From contig NZ_CP150269.1 of the NCBI RefSeq assembly GCF_037976825.1, positions 331,001 to 395,000 of the forward strand: a DNA stretch of 64,000 nucleotides, in the 5' to 3' direction. The DNA is from Paenibacillus sp. FSL K6-1330 (lineage in GTDB: Bacteria; Bacillota; Bacilli; Paenibacillales; Paenibacillaceae). Shown one piece after another: positions 41,445 through 49,614 of this stretch. How positions within the stretch are numbered: the stretch's first letter is position 1; each line of letters opens with the position of its first letter. Both the position numbers and the translations under genes were made by a program. The notes beneath the pieces were generated by a model. It was not told where the DNA came from, did no database searches, and saw only the letters and a list, made by a program, of their open reading frames with translations.

Positions 41445-44231
41445 TTGAGTACACAGAGAATGGGAGCTCCTTTGGAAGGCTTTGCTGAGTTTAGCCGAAA
41501 GGTCGCTGCCGAAGGTACCGTATTGTTAAAGAATGAAGGACAGGTGCTTCCCCTTCAACCGAACGAAACCGTTGCTGTTTTTGGCAGAACGCAAATTAAT
41601 TATTACCGCAGTGGTACGGGTTCGGGTGGGAGCGTTCATGTTTCCCATACAACGAATCTGCTCGGCGGCCTTCGGGATAAGAAGAACATCACCGTCAACG
41701 AACAATTGGCAGCTGCCTATGAACAGTGGATCGAACAAAACCCTTTCGATAATGGCGGCGGCGGTTGGGCGGCTGAACCGTGGCATCAGAAAGAAATGCC
41801 TCTGACCGATGAGCTGGTATCCGCAGCAAGACAGGCATCCGATAAGGCGATTGTTGTTATCGGGCGAACAGCGGGTGAAGATCAGGATAATGCCAATGAG
41901 CCGGGCAGTTACCAGTTAACGTCCGAAGAAAAAGCGATGCTGCAGCAGGTGACCACGCACTTCGAGCACACGATAGTTGTCCTGAATGTGTCCAACATTA
42001 TCGATATGAGCTGGATACGCGATGATAGTTATGTGCACCCGATTTCCTCTGTGATTTATGCTTGGCACGGTGGAATGGAAGGCGGTAACGCGATTGCGGA
42101 CGTATTGGTTGGCGAGGTGACGCCAAGCGGCAAATTAACCGACACGATTGCTTATGCGATCGAGGATTATCCATCGACCCGCAATTACGGCAACGAGCTC
42201 AAGAATGTTTATCAAGAAGATATTTATGTCGGCTACCGTTTTTTCGAAACGTTTCGACCCGCTGCCGTCCAGTATGAATTCGGCTTCGGTTTGTCGTATA
42301 CGTCGTTTGAAATCGAGCCACAAGAAGCCAGGTTGGTGGTTAGAGAGGGAGCGCAATACGTTGAAATCGGAGTAAACGTAAAAAATATCGGGACCACTTA
42401 TACAGGTAAAGAGGTTGTGCAAGTTTATTACGAAGCGCCGCAAGGCGTCCTGGGCAAGCCTGCCAAAGTATTGGCGGCATTCGGAAAGACGCAGGAGCTT
42501 GGGCCGGGGGATTCGCAGACGCTCACGATCAGCTTCCCGGTCCACGCCATGGCTTCCTATGATGACGCCGGTGTGACGGGACAGGCTTCCGCTTATGTCT
42601 TGGAGGCCGGAACCTACCGTTTGTATGTGGGAACCAGCGTGAAGAATGTGAAGCCTATCGGTTTGGATGGCCAAGATGGTTACGTTGTAGAAACGCTGCA
42701 AGTTGTGGAGCAGCTGCAGGAAGCCATGGCGCCAATGGAAGGCTTCACCCGAATGAAGCCGGGCAGTCGCAAGGAAGACGGCTCATACGAACTGACATAT
42801 ACAGAGGTGCCGCAGCGCAAGATTAACATGGAGGAGCGCATTCACCAAAACCTGCCGCTTACCTTGGAGCAAACGGGCAATCGAGGTTATACCTTAAGGG
42901 ACGTTTATGGGGGAAAAGTCAGTTTGGAAGCCTTTATCGCTCAACTAAGCGATCAAGATCTGGCGGTGATCGTCAGAGGAGAAGGCATGAGCAGTCCGCT
43001 GGTTACAGCGGGAACGGCTTCGGCTTTTGGCGGGGTGAGCGACAGCTTGCTCGATTACGGAATTCCGGTGGCTTGTACGGCGGATGGGCCGTCCGGGATT
43101 CGGATGGACAGCGGACAGCAAGCAACGCAGGTGGCTATTGGAACCCTGCTTGCGGCAACCTGGAACACTGAGTTGGTCGAAGAGCTCTATGTTATGGAAG
43201 GCCGAGAGTTGCTTAGCTATAACATTGATACTTTACTTGGACCGGGTCTGAACATTCGGCGCAGCCCGCTGAATGGACGTAATTTTGAATATTTTTCGGA
43301 AGATCCGCTGATCTCGGGAGTATTTGCTGCTGCATGCACACGCGGGATTATGAAGGGCGGCTCCAATGCCACCCTGAAGCATTTTGCCTGCAACAACCAG
43401 GAGAAGCATCGCAGTAAAGTCGACGCTGTTGTGTCCGAACGCGCCCTTCGTGAAATTTATCTGAAAGGCTTTGAAATCGCGGTGAAGCAGGGCGGGGCAA
43501 ACTCCATCATGACCTCGTATAACCCGATCAATGGACACTGGGCGGCTTCCAATTATGATTTGAATACCACTATTCTACGGGGAGAGTGGGGATTCCAGGG
43601 CATCGTGATGACCGACTGGTGGGCCATTATGAACGATGTAGTGAACGGAGGCCCAGCCGATCGCAAAAACACGAACTGGATGGTCCGCGCCCAAAATGAT
43701 CTCTACATGGTGGTTATGAATTACGGTGCGGAAATCAATGCATGGGAAGACAATACCTTGGCATCCTTGGAAAATGGTACGCTGACTCGCGGAGAGTTAC
43801 AGCGTAGCGCCATGAACATTTGTCGGTTCCTGATGCATGCGCCGGTATTTTCAAGAAAACAGGTGATCGAGGAAGCCGTAGGTACTTTTAAATCCGCTCC
43901 TTCTCTCGCGCCGGAACAAGCACAAACTTTATCGAAGAGCACGCAAGTAAAGCCGGTAGCAGCGGGGTCGACTTATGTGAAGGTCGAAGAATCCGGCGAG
44001 TACCGGATCATTGTGCGCATTATGTCTCCGGAATCCGAACTGGCCCAAAGCGCGTGCAACGTAACGCTGAACGACCAACCGGTAACCACGATTCAAACGA
44101 ATGGTACCGACGGCAGATGGATCAGACAGAAGCTTGTCAAAGTAGATCTGGAAGCGGGGTATTATGAGATGAAGCTGGACTTCGTCAAGCCCGGCTTGCA
44201 GATCGACTGGATTGAATTTAAACAGGTGTAA
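41445..44231 (+). CDS. Glycoside hydrolase family 3 enzyme, reversed domain order
   Basis: A 928-residue cytoplasmic GH3 enzyme, probably a beta-glucosidase or related exo-hydrolase. The domain order is inverted: the (alpha/beta)6 domain comes first (FSRKVAAEGTVLLKNEGQVLPL, KAIVVIGRTAGEDQDN), then a fibronectin-like domain (LSYTSFEIE, then GKEVVQVYYEAP), and the (alpha/beta)8 catalytic barrel is C-terminal (CTADGPSGIRMD, LLGPGLNIRRSPLNGRNFEYFSEDP, LKHFACNNQEKHR, nucleophile D724 in GIVMTDWWA). This permuted order is known in some rumen and Clostridium enzymes. A short carbohydrate-binding-like tail follows. TTG 41445 after CGGGAGGG is the likely start; the open frame begins at 41259. Confidence 0.88.
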   Translation: MSTQRMGAPLEGFAEFSRKVAAEGTVLLKNEGQVLPLQPNETVAVFGRTQINYYRSGTGSGGSVHVSHTTNLLGGLRDKKNITVNEQLAAAYEQWIEQNPFDNGGGGWAAEPWHQKEMPLTDELVSAARQASDKAIVVIGRTAGEDQDNANEPGSYQLTSEEKAMLQQVTTHFEHTIVVLNVSNIIDMSWIRDDSYVHPISSVIYAWHGGMEGGNAIADVLVGEVTPSGKLTDTIAYAIEDYPSTRNYGNELKNVYQEDIYVGYRFFETFRPAAVQYEFGFGLSYTSFEIEPQEARLVVREGAQYVEIGVNVKNIGTTYTGKEVVQVYYEAPQGVLGKPAKVLAAFGKTQELGPGDSQTLTISFPVHAMASYDDAGVTGQASAYVLEAGTYRLYVGTSVKNVKPIGLDGQDGYVVETLQVVEQLQEAMAPMEGFTRMKPGSRKEDGSYELTYTEVPQRKINMEERIHQNLPLTLEQTGNRGYTLRDVYGGKVSLEAFIAQLSDQDLAVIVRGEGMSSPLVTAGTASAFGGVSDSLLDYGIPVACTADGPSGIRMDSGQQATQVAIGTLLAATWNTELVEELYVMEGRELLSYNIDTLLGPGLNIRRSPLNGRNFEYFSEDPLISGVFAAACTRGIMKGGSNATLKHFACNNQEKHRSKVDAVVSERALREIYLKGFEIAVKQGGANSIMTSYNPINGHWAASNYDLNTTILRGEWGFQGIVMTDWWAIMNDVVNGGPADRKNTNWMVRAQNDLYMVVMNYGAEINAWEDNTLASLENGTLTRGELQRSAMNICRFLMHAPVFSRKQVIEEAVGTFKSAPSLAPEQAQTLSKSTQVKPVAAGSTYVKVEESGEYRIIVRIMSPESELAQSACNVTLNDQPVTTIQTNGTDGRWIRQKLVKVDLEAGYYEMKLDFVKPGLQIDWIEFKQV

Positions 44232-44241
44232 ATTTAGAAAC

Positions 44242-44288
44242 AAAGGGGTATCCAACAGATCTAGGATCTTTTGGATACCCCTTTTTCC
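44242..44288 (+). terminator. Terminator after GH3 gene
   Basis: AAAGGGGTATCCAA pairs with TTGGATACCCCTTT around a 15-base loop, followed by TTCC. Confidence 0.8.
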
Positions 44289-44391
44289 TACTGATGTCCA
44301 ATATGTGTGACGAATGTCATCGAGAAAATATTTGAATTTTGAATAATAAGGGTGATGCAAGAACTTAAAGAGATGAAAGGGTGTGAGACGT

Positions 44392-44613
44392 TTGGCAGCA
44401 GCAATCCGTGAATGTGTGGAACAAGACTATGTTATTGAGCATGTGAAGCAACGATTTCATTGTACGGTATTATGGTGTGAAGGGCGTGCATGCCTGGAAT
44501 ATAACGGCGAGGAAGAGCTAGCGCGAATATCGGATTACGTAAAACAAACGTTTGATAAAGAGCTGCTTGACGTATTTTTCACAGCTATTGAAAGCCTTCC
44601 GCTGGATGCTTAA
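44392..44613 (+). CDS. Small conserved protein, 73 residues
   Basis: A small acidic protein (AAAIRECVEQDYVIEHVKQR, then CTVLWCEGRACLEYNGEEELARISDYVKQTFDKELLDVF). Two cysteines in WCEGRAC could bind metal. The TTG at 44392 is chosen because the truncated relative at 40777 starts at the equivalent place; GTG 44383 is also open. AAAGGGTG precedes it. No family recognised. It is followed after 30 bases by the last ssrA-type scar. Confidence 0.6.
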   Translation: MAAAIRECVEQDYVIEHVKQRFHCTVLWCEGRACLEYNGEEELARISDYVKQTFDKELLDVFFTAIESLPLDA

Positions 44614-44642
44614 AGCATGATTATCTCATGCATTCCCTTGGC

Positions 44643-44682
44643 TGTCTTCGGACAGGGGAGCGACTCCCCTCGTCTCCATACC
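44643..44682 (+). repeat. ssrA 3'-end scar, copy 7
   Basis: TCTTCGGACAGGGG-AGC-GACTCCCCTCGTCTCCATAC matches the tmRNA from the T-arm region to two bases beyond the discriminator, with three differences. It marks the right-hand limit of the accessory region. AAATCCGCAAAGAGCGGGT follows as a weak hairpin. Confidence 0.8.
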
Positions 44683-44755
44683 TTAAATCCGCAAAGAGCG
44701 GGTGCTTTGATATGAACGTGTAAATGATAAAGCTCAGAAGATCCACCATACAGCA

Positions 44756-44789
44756 AAAGACACTGACCGCAGGCCAGTGTCTTCTTCAT
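44756..44789. terminator. Terminator for the minus-strand AhpD-like operon
   Basis: AAGACACTG-ACCGCAGGC-CAGTGTCTT with A tract on one side and CTTC on the other; on the minus strand it ends the operon that starts with the Crp/Fnr-type gene. Confidence 0.65.
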
Positions 44790-44840
44790 GTTCTGAAGCA
44801 GGAACATACTTATTAATGCATCAAGTCGTTAGGAACAGCG

Positions 44841-45230
44841 CTAGCAAAAACACTCTGGTTGATCCGGAGGTTCATTTTGCTGCACGTCGTCTGGGGAAGC
44901 TGTTGTGGTGTCATATGCAACTACTGCATGGGTGGCGTGACTGAGGATGGCACCTGCGCGAGTAGTCGTTGCTACGAATACAGCTTCAAGGATTTCTTCT
45001 CGTGTACCGCCTAATTGTTTGAATTTCTTCACATGAACGTCGATGCAATAAGGGCAACCTGTAACATGGGCGATGGCCACGGCAATCAGTTCTTTTGTCT
45101 TTAGCGGGATGTGATTGAGTGTCTGGTAGACGTCTTTTTCAAAGGCTAGAAAAGAGGCGGAGGCCTCGGGGGCAAGCTGCATAAGCTCGGGAATTTTCTT
45201 TAAGTTGGAAGAGTCGTAATAATGGGTCAT
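44841..45230 (-). CDS. Carboxymuconolactone decarboxylase/AhpD-like protein
   Basis: A 129-residue all-helical protein of the CMD/AhpD family. The redox motif is VAIAHVTGCPYCIDVHVKKFKQLG, with the CxxC pair and the nearby His. Such proteins reduce peroxiredoxins or act on peroxides and thiol-reactive compounds. The C-terminal 20 residues are Pro/Glu/Cys-rich. Its ATG overlaps the TGA of the DUF2892 gene, so the two are translationally coupled. A Crp/Fnr-type regulator lies upstream on the same strand. Confidence 0.9.
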   Translation of the reverse strand: MTHYYDSSNLKKIPELMQLAPEASASFLAFEKDVYQTLNHIPLKTKELIAVAIAHVTGCPYCIDVHVKKFKQLGGTREEILEAVFVATTTRAGAILSHATHAVVAYDTTTASPDDVQQNEPPDQPECFC

Positions 45231-45442
45231 AGCGGTCTCTCACCTGTCCCTCTCTTTATCCGGCAGGAATTGATCCCGAAAATACGGTTGATGAAGCAGA
45301 TTCGAGTCAGGACATTAAACAATAAAACTAGCCCGATCAGACCGATGTACCTCCAGTTACTATCTAGATAAAAAAGAACAAACAGAAGAGGGAAACTCAG
45401 AATGAACCGGAATAACCGGTCGATACCACCGACATTTTTCAT
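45227..45442 (-). CDS. DUF2892 (YgaP-type) membrane protein
   Basis: A 71-residue protein with two membrane helices (FRFILSFPLLFVLFYL and YIGLIGLVLLFNVLTRI). The beginning MKNVGGIDRLFRF and the Cys-rich end (CFINRIFGINSCRIKR) match DUF2892, the membrane part of YgaP rhodanese-like proteins. ATG 45442 is chosen for GCGGAGGTATGAT before it; the frame is open upstream. DUF2892 proteins often travel with sulfur or redox genes, in keeping with the AhpD-like partner that overlaps its stop codon. Confidence 0.85.
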   Translation of the reverse strand: MKNVGGIDRLFRFILSFPLLFVLFYLDSNWRYIGLIGLVLLFNVLTRICFINRIFGINSCRIKRGTGERPL

Positions 45443-45460
45443 ATCATACCTCCGCATCAT

Positions 45461-45515
45461 TGGAATTAATTCCATCTTAGCGGGATATCGAATCCTTTTC
45501 CGTGACTAAGTCACG
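45461..45515 (-). promoter_or_regulatory. Promoter with Crp/Fnr-like operator for the DUF2892-AhpD unit
   Basis: CGTGACT-A-AGTCACG (45501-45515) is a perfect palindrome overlapping the regulator's stop codon. On the minus strand TAAGAT (45474-45479) is a -10 whose start point would be about 45467, putting the palindrome centre near -41, the usual position of a class II FNR/CRP activator. TGGAATTAATTCCA (45461-45474), a second palindrome, covers the start point. Confidence 0.5.
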
Positions 45516-46185
45516 ATAAGTATTGCTGGATGATCTCCTCTAGAGCCAATCGATCGGTAAGACGGATATTCCCTCTGGATAGCGACAGGATTCCTTGGTT
45601 TTGAAAGTCCTTTAGCATTCGACTAATGACTTCCCGGGCTGTTCCTAGCTCTACGGCTAACTGTTCATGCGTGATCTTCAATGCTGTTAGATCGTCATTC
45701 GTATTCGTATATAAAAAATGGGCAAGTCGATAGTTCATCGGTTTAAATGCAATGTCCTCGAGAAGGTTCGTAACGGCCGTTATTCTCTGCACAAATTGCT
45801 GATAAATAAATTGTCTAAGAGGTTTGTTATGATCCATCCATTCTCTAAATACGCCTACCGAAATAAGCAAAATTTCGCTTTCCACTTCAATTGAAGCCGA
45901 GGCTTCATATTCCGATTCTCCCAGAATACTTGCCATCATGAGCACGCAGCTTTGCCCGCCTTGGACTCGGTATAAGGTAATTTCTCTTCCTTGCTCACTA
46001 ATCTTATGAATTCGGACGCTTCCCTTCACCATAAACATCGCATGCTGCAGCATATGGCCCTCTTGAATCCTATGCGGAGTAGAAGGGTCTATGGACACGA
46101 GCTCAGCGTGTTGCCAATCACGATGCGGAATCGTGGACAGGAAAGGGAGAACAGCGGTTATTCGATCAATTTCAGAGGGATTCAT
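45511..46185 (-). CDS. Crp/Fnr-family transcription regulator
   Basis: A 224-residue regulator. The cyclic-nucleotide-binding-type beta roll covers about 15-130 (HRIQEGHMLQHAMFMVKGSVRIHKISEQGREITLYRVQGGQSCVL), followed by the long dimerisation helix and a winged helix with ITHEQLAVELGTAREVISRMLKDFQNQGILSLSRGNIRL near 170-210. The E and R of the recognition helix (TAREVISR) match FNR-type proteins binding GTGA half-sites. A GTGAC palindrome lies right after its coding region before the DUF2892-AhpD genes. No N-terminal cysteine cluster is seen, so it is not an FNR oxygen sensor. Ligand unknown. Confidence 0.9.
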   Translation of the reverse strand: MNPSEIDRITAVLPFLSTIPHRDWQHAELVSIDPSTPHRIQEGHMLQHAMFMVKGSVRIHKISEQGREITLYRVQGGQSCVLMMASILGESEYEASASIEVESEILLISVGVFREWMDHNKPLRQFIYQQFVQRITAVTNLLEDIAFKPMNYRLAHFLYTNTNDDLTALKITHEQLAVELGTAREVISRMLKDFQNQGILSLSRGNIRLTDRLALEEIIQQYLS

Positions 46186-46354
46186 AGGGGGCTCCTTTTA
46201 CAATTGAATTCAGCGTCGTAAACCTGGAAGTGTTAATTCTCATTATAGGCCTAATTAATATTAGATGGTGATTATATGTGATTTCAGGGAAAGTGAAAGG
46301 GTGTAACGCAGGCTAAGGCTTTGGCTTGTCGGGGCTGAGCTGTGGAATAGTGAA

Positions 46355-46388
46355 ATGATCCCCAAACCTGTCGTTTGGGGATTCTTAA
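46355..46388 (-). terminator. Terminator-like hairpin after lasso kinase gene
   Basis: ATCCCCAAAC-CTGTCG-TTTGGGGAT; it lies downstream of the minus-strand lasso operon. The T tract is weak on both strands. Confidence 0.5.
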
Positions 46389-46460
46389 TGAGGGGCATAT
46401 GTAATGGAGGGTGTTTGAGGGCTGCAGGATGATTAGATAAACGACCCATGAAGTTCACGA

Positions 46461-47384
46461 TTACTCACTTATGGTATCTAAGACCAGGGCCGTTAGCTGG
46501 TGCACGGTATGTTCGTTTAATGGACGTTGAATCTGGTACATAGCCATACTGCCGGACATGCGGGCCGTAATGTCAAAATGCCACTTCGTTAATCCGCTGC
46601 CGGATAGAAGTTGGTTTCGATAGGTATGACGATGCAACAGTGGCAGCTTCTCTAATTTATCAACCGCACGTATATGCAGTTGACGGCAATCCGTTTTAAC
46701 GAGCTCAAAGATGCCAGCCAGCGGCAGGGGCTTGTTGGAGAATTGGGATGTAACGGGGATGGCGAACTTGGTTTCACGGTCGAACAAGGGCCGGAAATGA
46801 CGGGAGTCCATTCCAAAAACTTCGAGGCTTTCCTGCCAAAGCTTTTGTTGAGGGTAAGCTGGCGTTACATAAGGAGTATTTTGCTGATCCAGCGTCACAG
46901 CGATGACATCATCCGTTACCAATTGATATCCTTTCTGCAGAAAGGCAGAGGCCAGCGTCGACTTCCCGTGTCCCGAGTGGCCGATGAAGGCATAGGCTTT
47001 ATGGTCAATGACTACCGCACTGCCGTGCAGGGGGAGTATTTTACGCTGCAGTAAAAGGGCACCCATACAAGATCCAAGCACGTACAGCCGGATTTTATCC
47101 TCTGCAGCGCCCTTCTCTGGGGAGACAGAAATGGTCGTCCCGCCCTCTATTGCAAAAACAGCGAGTTCAGGTACTCTGAACATGACCCTATCTTCGGTAC
47201 ATAAGAATGTTTTATTTGACTTATCAGGTCTTCCAAGCCATCTTTCGGTCAGATCAGCATAACGGATGACAATATCGGCAAAAGCATCCGGGAGGACGAC
47301 GGGCTGTAACTCAGGCAGGGGAATGTCACTATGGATGGAAAACCCGAAGGCCTTATATGCGGTTGGCTTATACGTTTGAAGCAT
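46461..47384 (-). CDS. HPr-kinase-like lasso peptide tailoring kinase
   Basis: A 307-residue kinase of the HPr kinase/phosphorylase-like family found in lasso peptide clusters, where it phosphorylates the side chain of the C-terminal Ser of the precursor (as PadeK in paeninodin). The P-loop is AFIGHSGHGKSTLASAF near residue 130, followed by LVTDDVIAV, the acidic pair of the HPrK type, and PAYPQQKLW. LPLHGSAVVIDHKAY precedes the P-loop. The start at 47384 is supported by GGAGTGAGG before the ATG; the frame is open 45 bases upstream. The neighbouring precursor indeed ends in Ser. It is separated from the precursor gene by an attenuator-like hairpin. Confidence 0.88.
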   Translation of the reverse strand: MLQTYKPTAYKAFGFSIHSDIPLPELQPVVLPDAFADIVIRYADLTERWLGRPDKSNKTFLCTEDRVMFRVPELAVFAIEGGTTISVSPEKGAAEDKIRLYVLGSCMGALLLQRKILPLHGSAVVIDHKAYAFIGHSGHGKSTLASAFLQKGYQLVTDDVIAVTLDQQNTPYVTPAYPQQKLWQESLEVFGMDSRHFRPLFDRETKFAIPVTSQFSNKPLPLAGIFELVKTDCRQLHIRAVDKLEKLPLLHRHTYRNQLLSGSGLTKWHFDITARMSGSMAMYQIQRPLNEHTVHQLTALVLDTISE

Positions 47385-47411
47385 GGTCCTCACTCCAATG
47401 ATTAATATGCG

Positions 47412-47456
47412 AAAAAAAAGATAGCCCATATACCCGATCAGGCGTATAGGGGCTCT
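47412..47456 (-). terminator. Attenuator between precursor and kinase genes
   Basis: On the minus strand AGCCCCTATACG...GTATATGGGCT forms a stem (AGCCC/GGGCT plus TATAC/GTATA), followed by ATCTTTTTTTT. A partial terminator here would give more precursor than kinase, as in many RiPP operons. Confidence 0.75.
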
Positions 47457-47484
47457 TTTTATCAGAACATGATGACTTTATATG

Positions 47485-47610
47485 TTAGCTGGTGTGAACC
47501 ATTTCATCCGGATCCGGTTGCACTGCATCCGGAATCGCACTACCAGGACCAGCCATGGTCATTTTGATGTCAAGAACCTCCAAAGCAGGTACGCTCCATT
47601 CCTTTTTCAT
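47485..47610 (-). CDS. Lasso peptide precursor (paeninodin-like)
   Basis: A 41-residue precursor. The leader is MKKEWSVPALEVLDIKMTM, with Thr at -2, and the core is AGPGSAIPD (macrolactam ring, Ala1 to Asp9) followed by the tail AVQPDPDEMVHTS. Paeninodin has the same AGPG start, Asp at 9 and QPDPDE tail and also ends in Ser, the residue phosphorylated by its kinase. AAAGGAGGTGAATCTAT precedes the ATG, and the ribosome binding site directly follows the cyclase stop codon, 16 bases away. The mature product would be a 22-residue threaded peptide, probably phosphorylated at the last Ser. Confidence 0.93.
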   Translation of the reverse strand: MKKEWSVPALEVLDIKMTMAGPGSAIPDAVQPDPDEMVHTS

Positions 47611-47626
47611 ATAGATTCACCTCCTT

Positions 47627-49576
47627 TCAGAAATTTTTTTGTAGGAATCGATACAAAATTACGCTGCGCATAAGCAGTTTAATGGCGGGATTGTAGGCTT
47701 GATTCGGGCTGATCCCTTGGCGGGCTTCTGCTAAGGCATCGTGTATGACAGGCATGTTGATGATCTGCTGCATTCGGGAATCGTGGGATACACGGTCCAG
47801 TTCTGCTAAAAACACAGGCCAGTCACTTAGCATTCGGTGGATTGAATCTGCTGCTTGAATCCCTCTTGTTCGATGGTTGAGACGGATGGAATCAGGGAGC
47901 CAGCCTTTAGTAGAACGACGAATTAAAGCACGGTCCATCCCTTTCTGAACGAATTGCTCCATGGGAGTTGATAAACAGAAGCGGATAACCCTTAGATCAT
48001 TCGAGGGATCATGGCTCCATAAAGAGTAACGAAGAGAAAGTTTACAATTACTTGTACCGGTTGCACTCCACATGTTGACTCTTTCGAAATGCACTCTTCT
48101 CGCTTCCAAGGGGTCGTCAGGCAGATCGTCTGTCGAGCCGATTCCCGTAAACGTAAGGTCATGGAGTTTCTCATAAATACCCACTCGTTTGGCGTAGTCG
48201 GAATTGATTAATTGTGGGAAATCGCCGGAAGCGATTGAAGAGCTTCGCTGTTTCAATACCGGGATAGCTTTACGACCGACAATGGAATATAGCCGTCTGC
48301 GACCCACTCCGACGTACCTGCTATATCGTTTAATTTCCTGCGTTAGCTGAAGCCACTTGAGGTTCTTCAGGAGTTTGGTGTAATATTCGATCGCAGGTCC
48401 CCAAGAGATGCTGTAATTTCCTCTGGCTCCATTAAGCAGAATCCCGATATCTCGTTGTTCTGCATGCTCGAAAATGCCCCTAAGCCAAAACGAATTATCA
48501 AAAAACTTATATGGAGACTCCAGGATGTCAATCCAATCATCGATTTCCGTGAAAGCACTTCTTCCGGAGAAATCCAAATAGTGGTCGTTAATGTTCCCCA
48601 CGAATTGTACCGTTTGCTTAATGAGAGGTCTCTCGTCTGCAAGTCTGTGCTTCGGCGTCCAATCCACAAATCCGGTTTCTGGCACGTAACTGAAGGTATG
48701 TAACGAACGTTTTTCATGCTCTAACGCTCTGGCCGCAAAACTAACCACCGAACCTGAATCCAATCCTCCGCTGAGATGAGCTCCGACGTTTCGCTTCGTT
48801 CGCCGAAGCCGTGCGGTTACGGCATTGTTGAATATTTCCCGGAAAGCCTCCTCATACTCTTCTGATGATGCCAGTTGCAAAGGAATGACATCCGAGAGGC
48901 TATGGTATCGGCTAATCGATACGTTATCATTCTTAATGATGATTTTATGAGATGGCGGTAGCTGAAGGATGTTTTTGTAAATCGTAGTGGATACATCCGG
49001 TGGTTCAAAAACGCCATGGATTGCCAGAAACTCAGCCAGCCATGTTTCATTGATTTCTTTATGTATAAAAGGTAATGAAAATAAAGGATTAATGGCCGTA
49101 CAGAAGCAGATCTGCTGCTCATTATGATGGTAATAGAGCGTCCTTGCGCCTGAGAAGTCCCTGGCTCCGAAAAGGAGCTGCTTTCTCTCGTCCCAAATGA
49201 TGAAAGCAAAGTCCCCGACCAACCGTTCCGGCATTCGTTCGGACCATTTCTCATAAGCAAGGAGCAGAACTTCACTGTCTGTCATATGTTGCCTCGAGTG
49301 ATGCGGCACTTGCAATTGATCCATTAATTCATCGCGGTTGTCGATAATGGCGTCAGCCGTTATGGCAAGCCCCCGGTTCGAATCGTAGTAAGGTAAACAT
49401 TCCTGGACGGATTGCTCCGTAATCCACTGTGCATGACAACCCAACATGACGTGATCCATGTTCCATAACCTGCTTTGGTTGGCCGGATATTGCCTCAAAG
49501 CCTCCATGATAAGTCCGCCATGTTCCGACTGGACCGCTTCCCCATTAAAACGATAAATACCGGCAATAGCACTCAT
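47627..49576 (-). CDS. Lasso peptide cyclase (asparagine synthetase-like)
   Basis: A 649-residue asparagine-synthetase-like enzyme that adenylates Asp9 of the precursor core and closes the macrolactam. The N-terminal glutaminase-like domain starts MSAIAGIYRFNG, lacking the catalytic Cys2 of true asparagine synthetases, as expected for lasso cyclases. The ATP-pyrophosphatase loop is AHLSGGLDSGSVVSFAA near residue 235. The C-terminal half continues to about residue 640 (DRALIRRSTKGWLPDSIRLNHRTRGIQAADS). ATG 49576 follows GGAGGAAATTCAA. It is the first gene of the operon under a well-formed promoter with two operators; order is cyclase, precursor, kinase. Confidence 0.92.
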   Translation of the reverse strand: MSAIAGIYRFNGEAVQSEHGGLIMEALRQYPANQSRLWNMDHVMLGCHAQWITEQSVQECLPYYDSNRGLAITADAIIDNRDELMDQLQVPHHSRQHMTDSEVLLLAYEKWSERMPERLVGDFAFIIWDERKQLLFGARDFSGARTLYYHHNEQQICFCTAINPLFSLPFIHKEINETWLAEFLAIHGVFEPPDVSTTIYKNILQLPPSHKIIIKNDNVSISRYHSLSDVIPLQLASSEEYEEAFREIFNNAVTARLRRTKRNVGAHLSGGLDSGSVVSFAARALEHEKRSLHTFSYVPETGFVDWTPKHRLADERPLIKQTVQFVGNINDHYLDFSGRSAFTEIDDWIDILESPYKFFDNSFWLRGIFEHAEQRDIGILLNGARGNYSISWGPAIEYYTKLLKNLKWLQLTQEIKRYSRYVGVGRRRLYSIVGRKAIPVLKQRSSSIASGDFPQLINSDYAKRVGIYEKLHDLTFTGIGSTDDLPDDPLEARRVHFERVNMWSATGTSNCKLSLRYSLWSHDPSNDLRVIRFCLSTPMEQFVQKGMDRALIRRSTKGWLPDSIRLNHRTRGIQAADSIHRMLSDWPVFLAELDRVSHDSRMQQIINMPVIHDALAEARQGISPNQAYNPAIKLLMRSVILYRFLQKNF

Positions 49577-49614
49577 TTGAATTTCCTCCAATTGGACCAG
49601 AACAATCACTGCTT

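Larger units (their letters stand above)
5338..44682. mobile_element. Mosaic accessory region anchored at the ssrA 3' end
   Basis: Boundaries are the intact ssrA 3' end (5317-5344) and the last recognisable ssrA-like 3' end at 44643-44682. Between them lie a large partial ssrA copy and at least five shorter scars, each followed by a terminator-like hairpin, plus many truncated genes and IS fragments. This is the pattern expected from repeated site-specific integration and deletion at ssrA. No tyrosine or serine recombinase gene is visible, so the region is probably several decayed or integrase-less insertions rather than one live element. Some genes within it, such as ung, could be native; the exact limits are inferred. 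Confidence 0.5.

Noticed and set aside
42135..42701. Minus-strand frame of 188 codons inside the GH3 gene
   Set aside because: Antisense shadow; GH3 motifs on the plus strand are continuous here.
5338..44682. Integrase or site-specific recombinase gene
   Set aside because: No tyrosine or serine recombinase motif was found in any frame of the region; only transposase and LtrA pieces.
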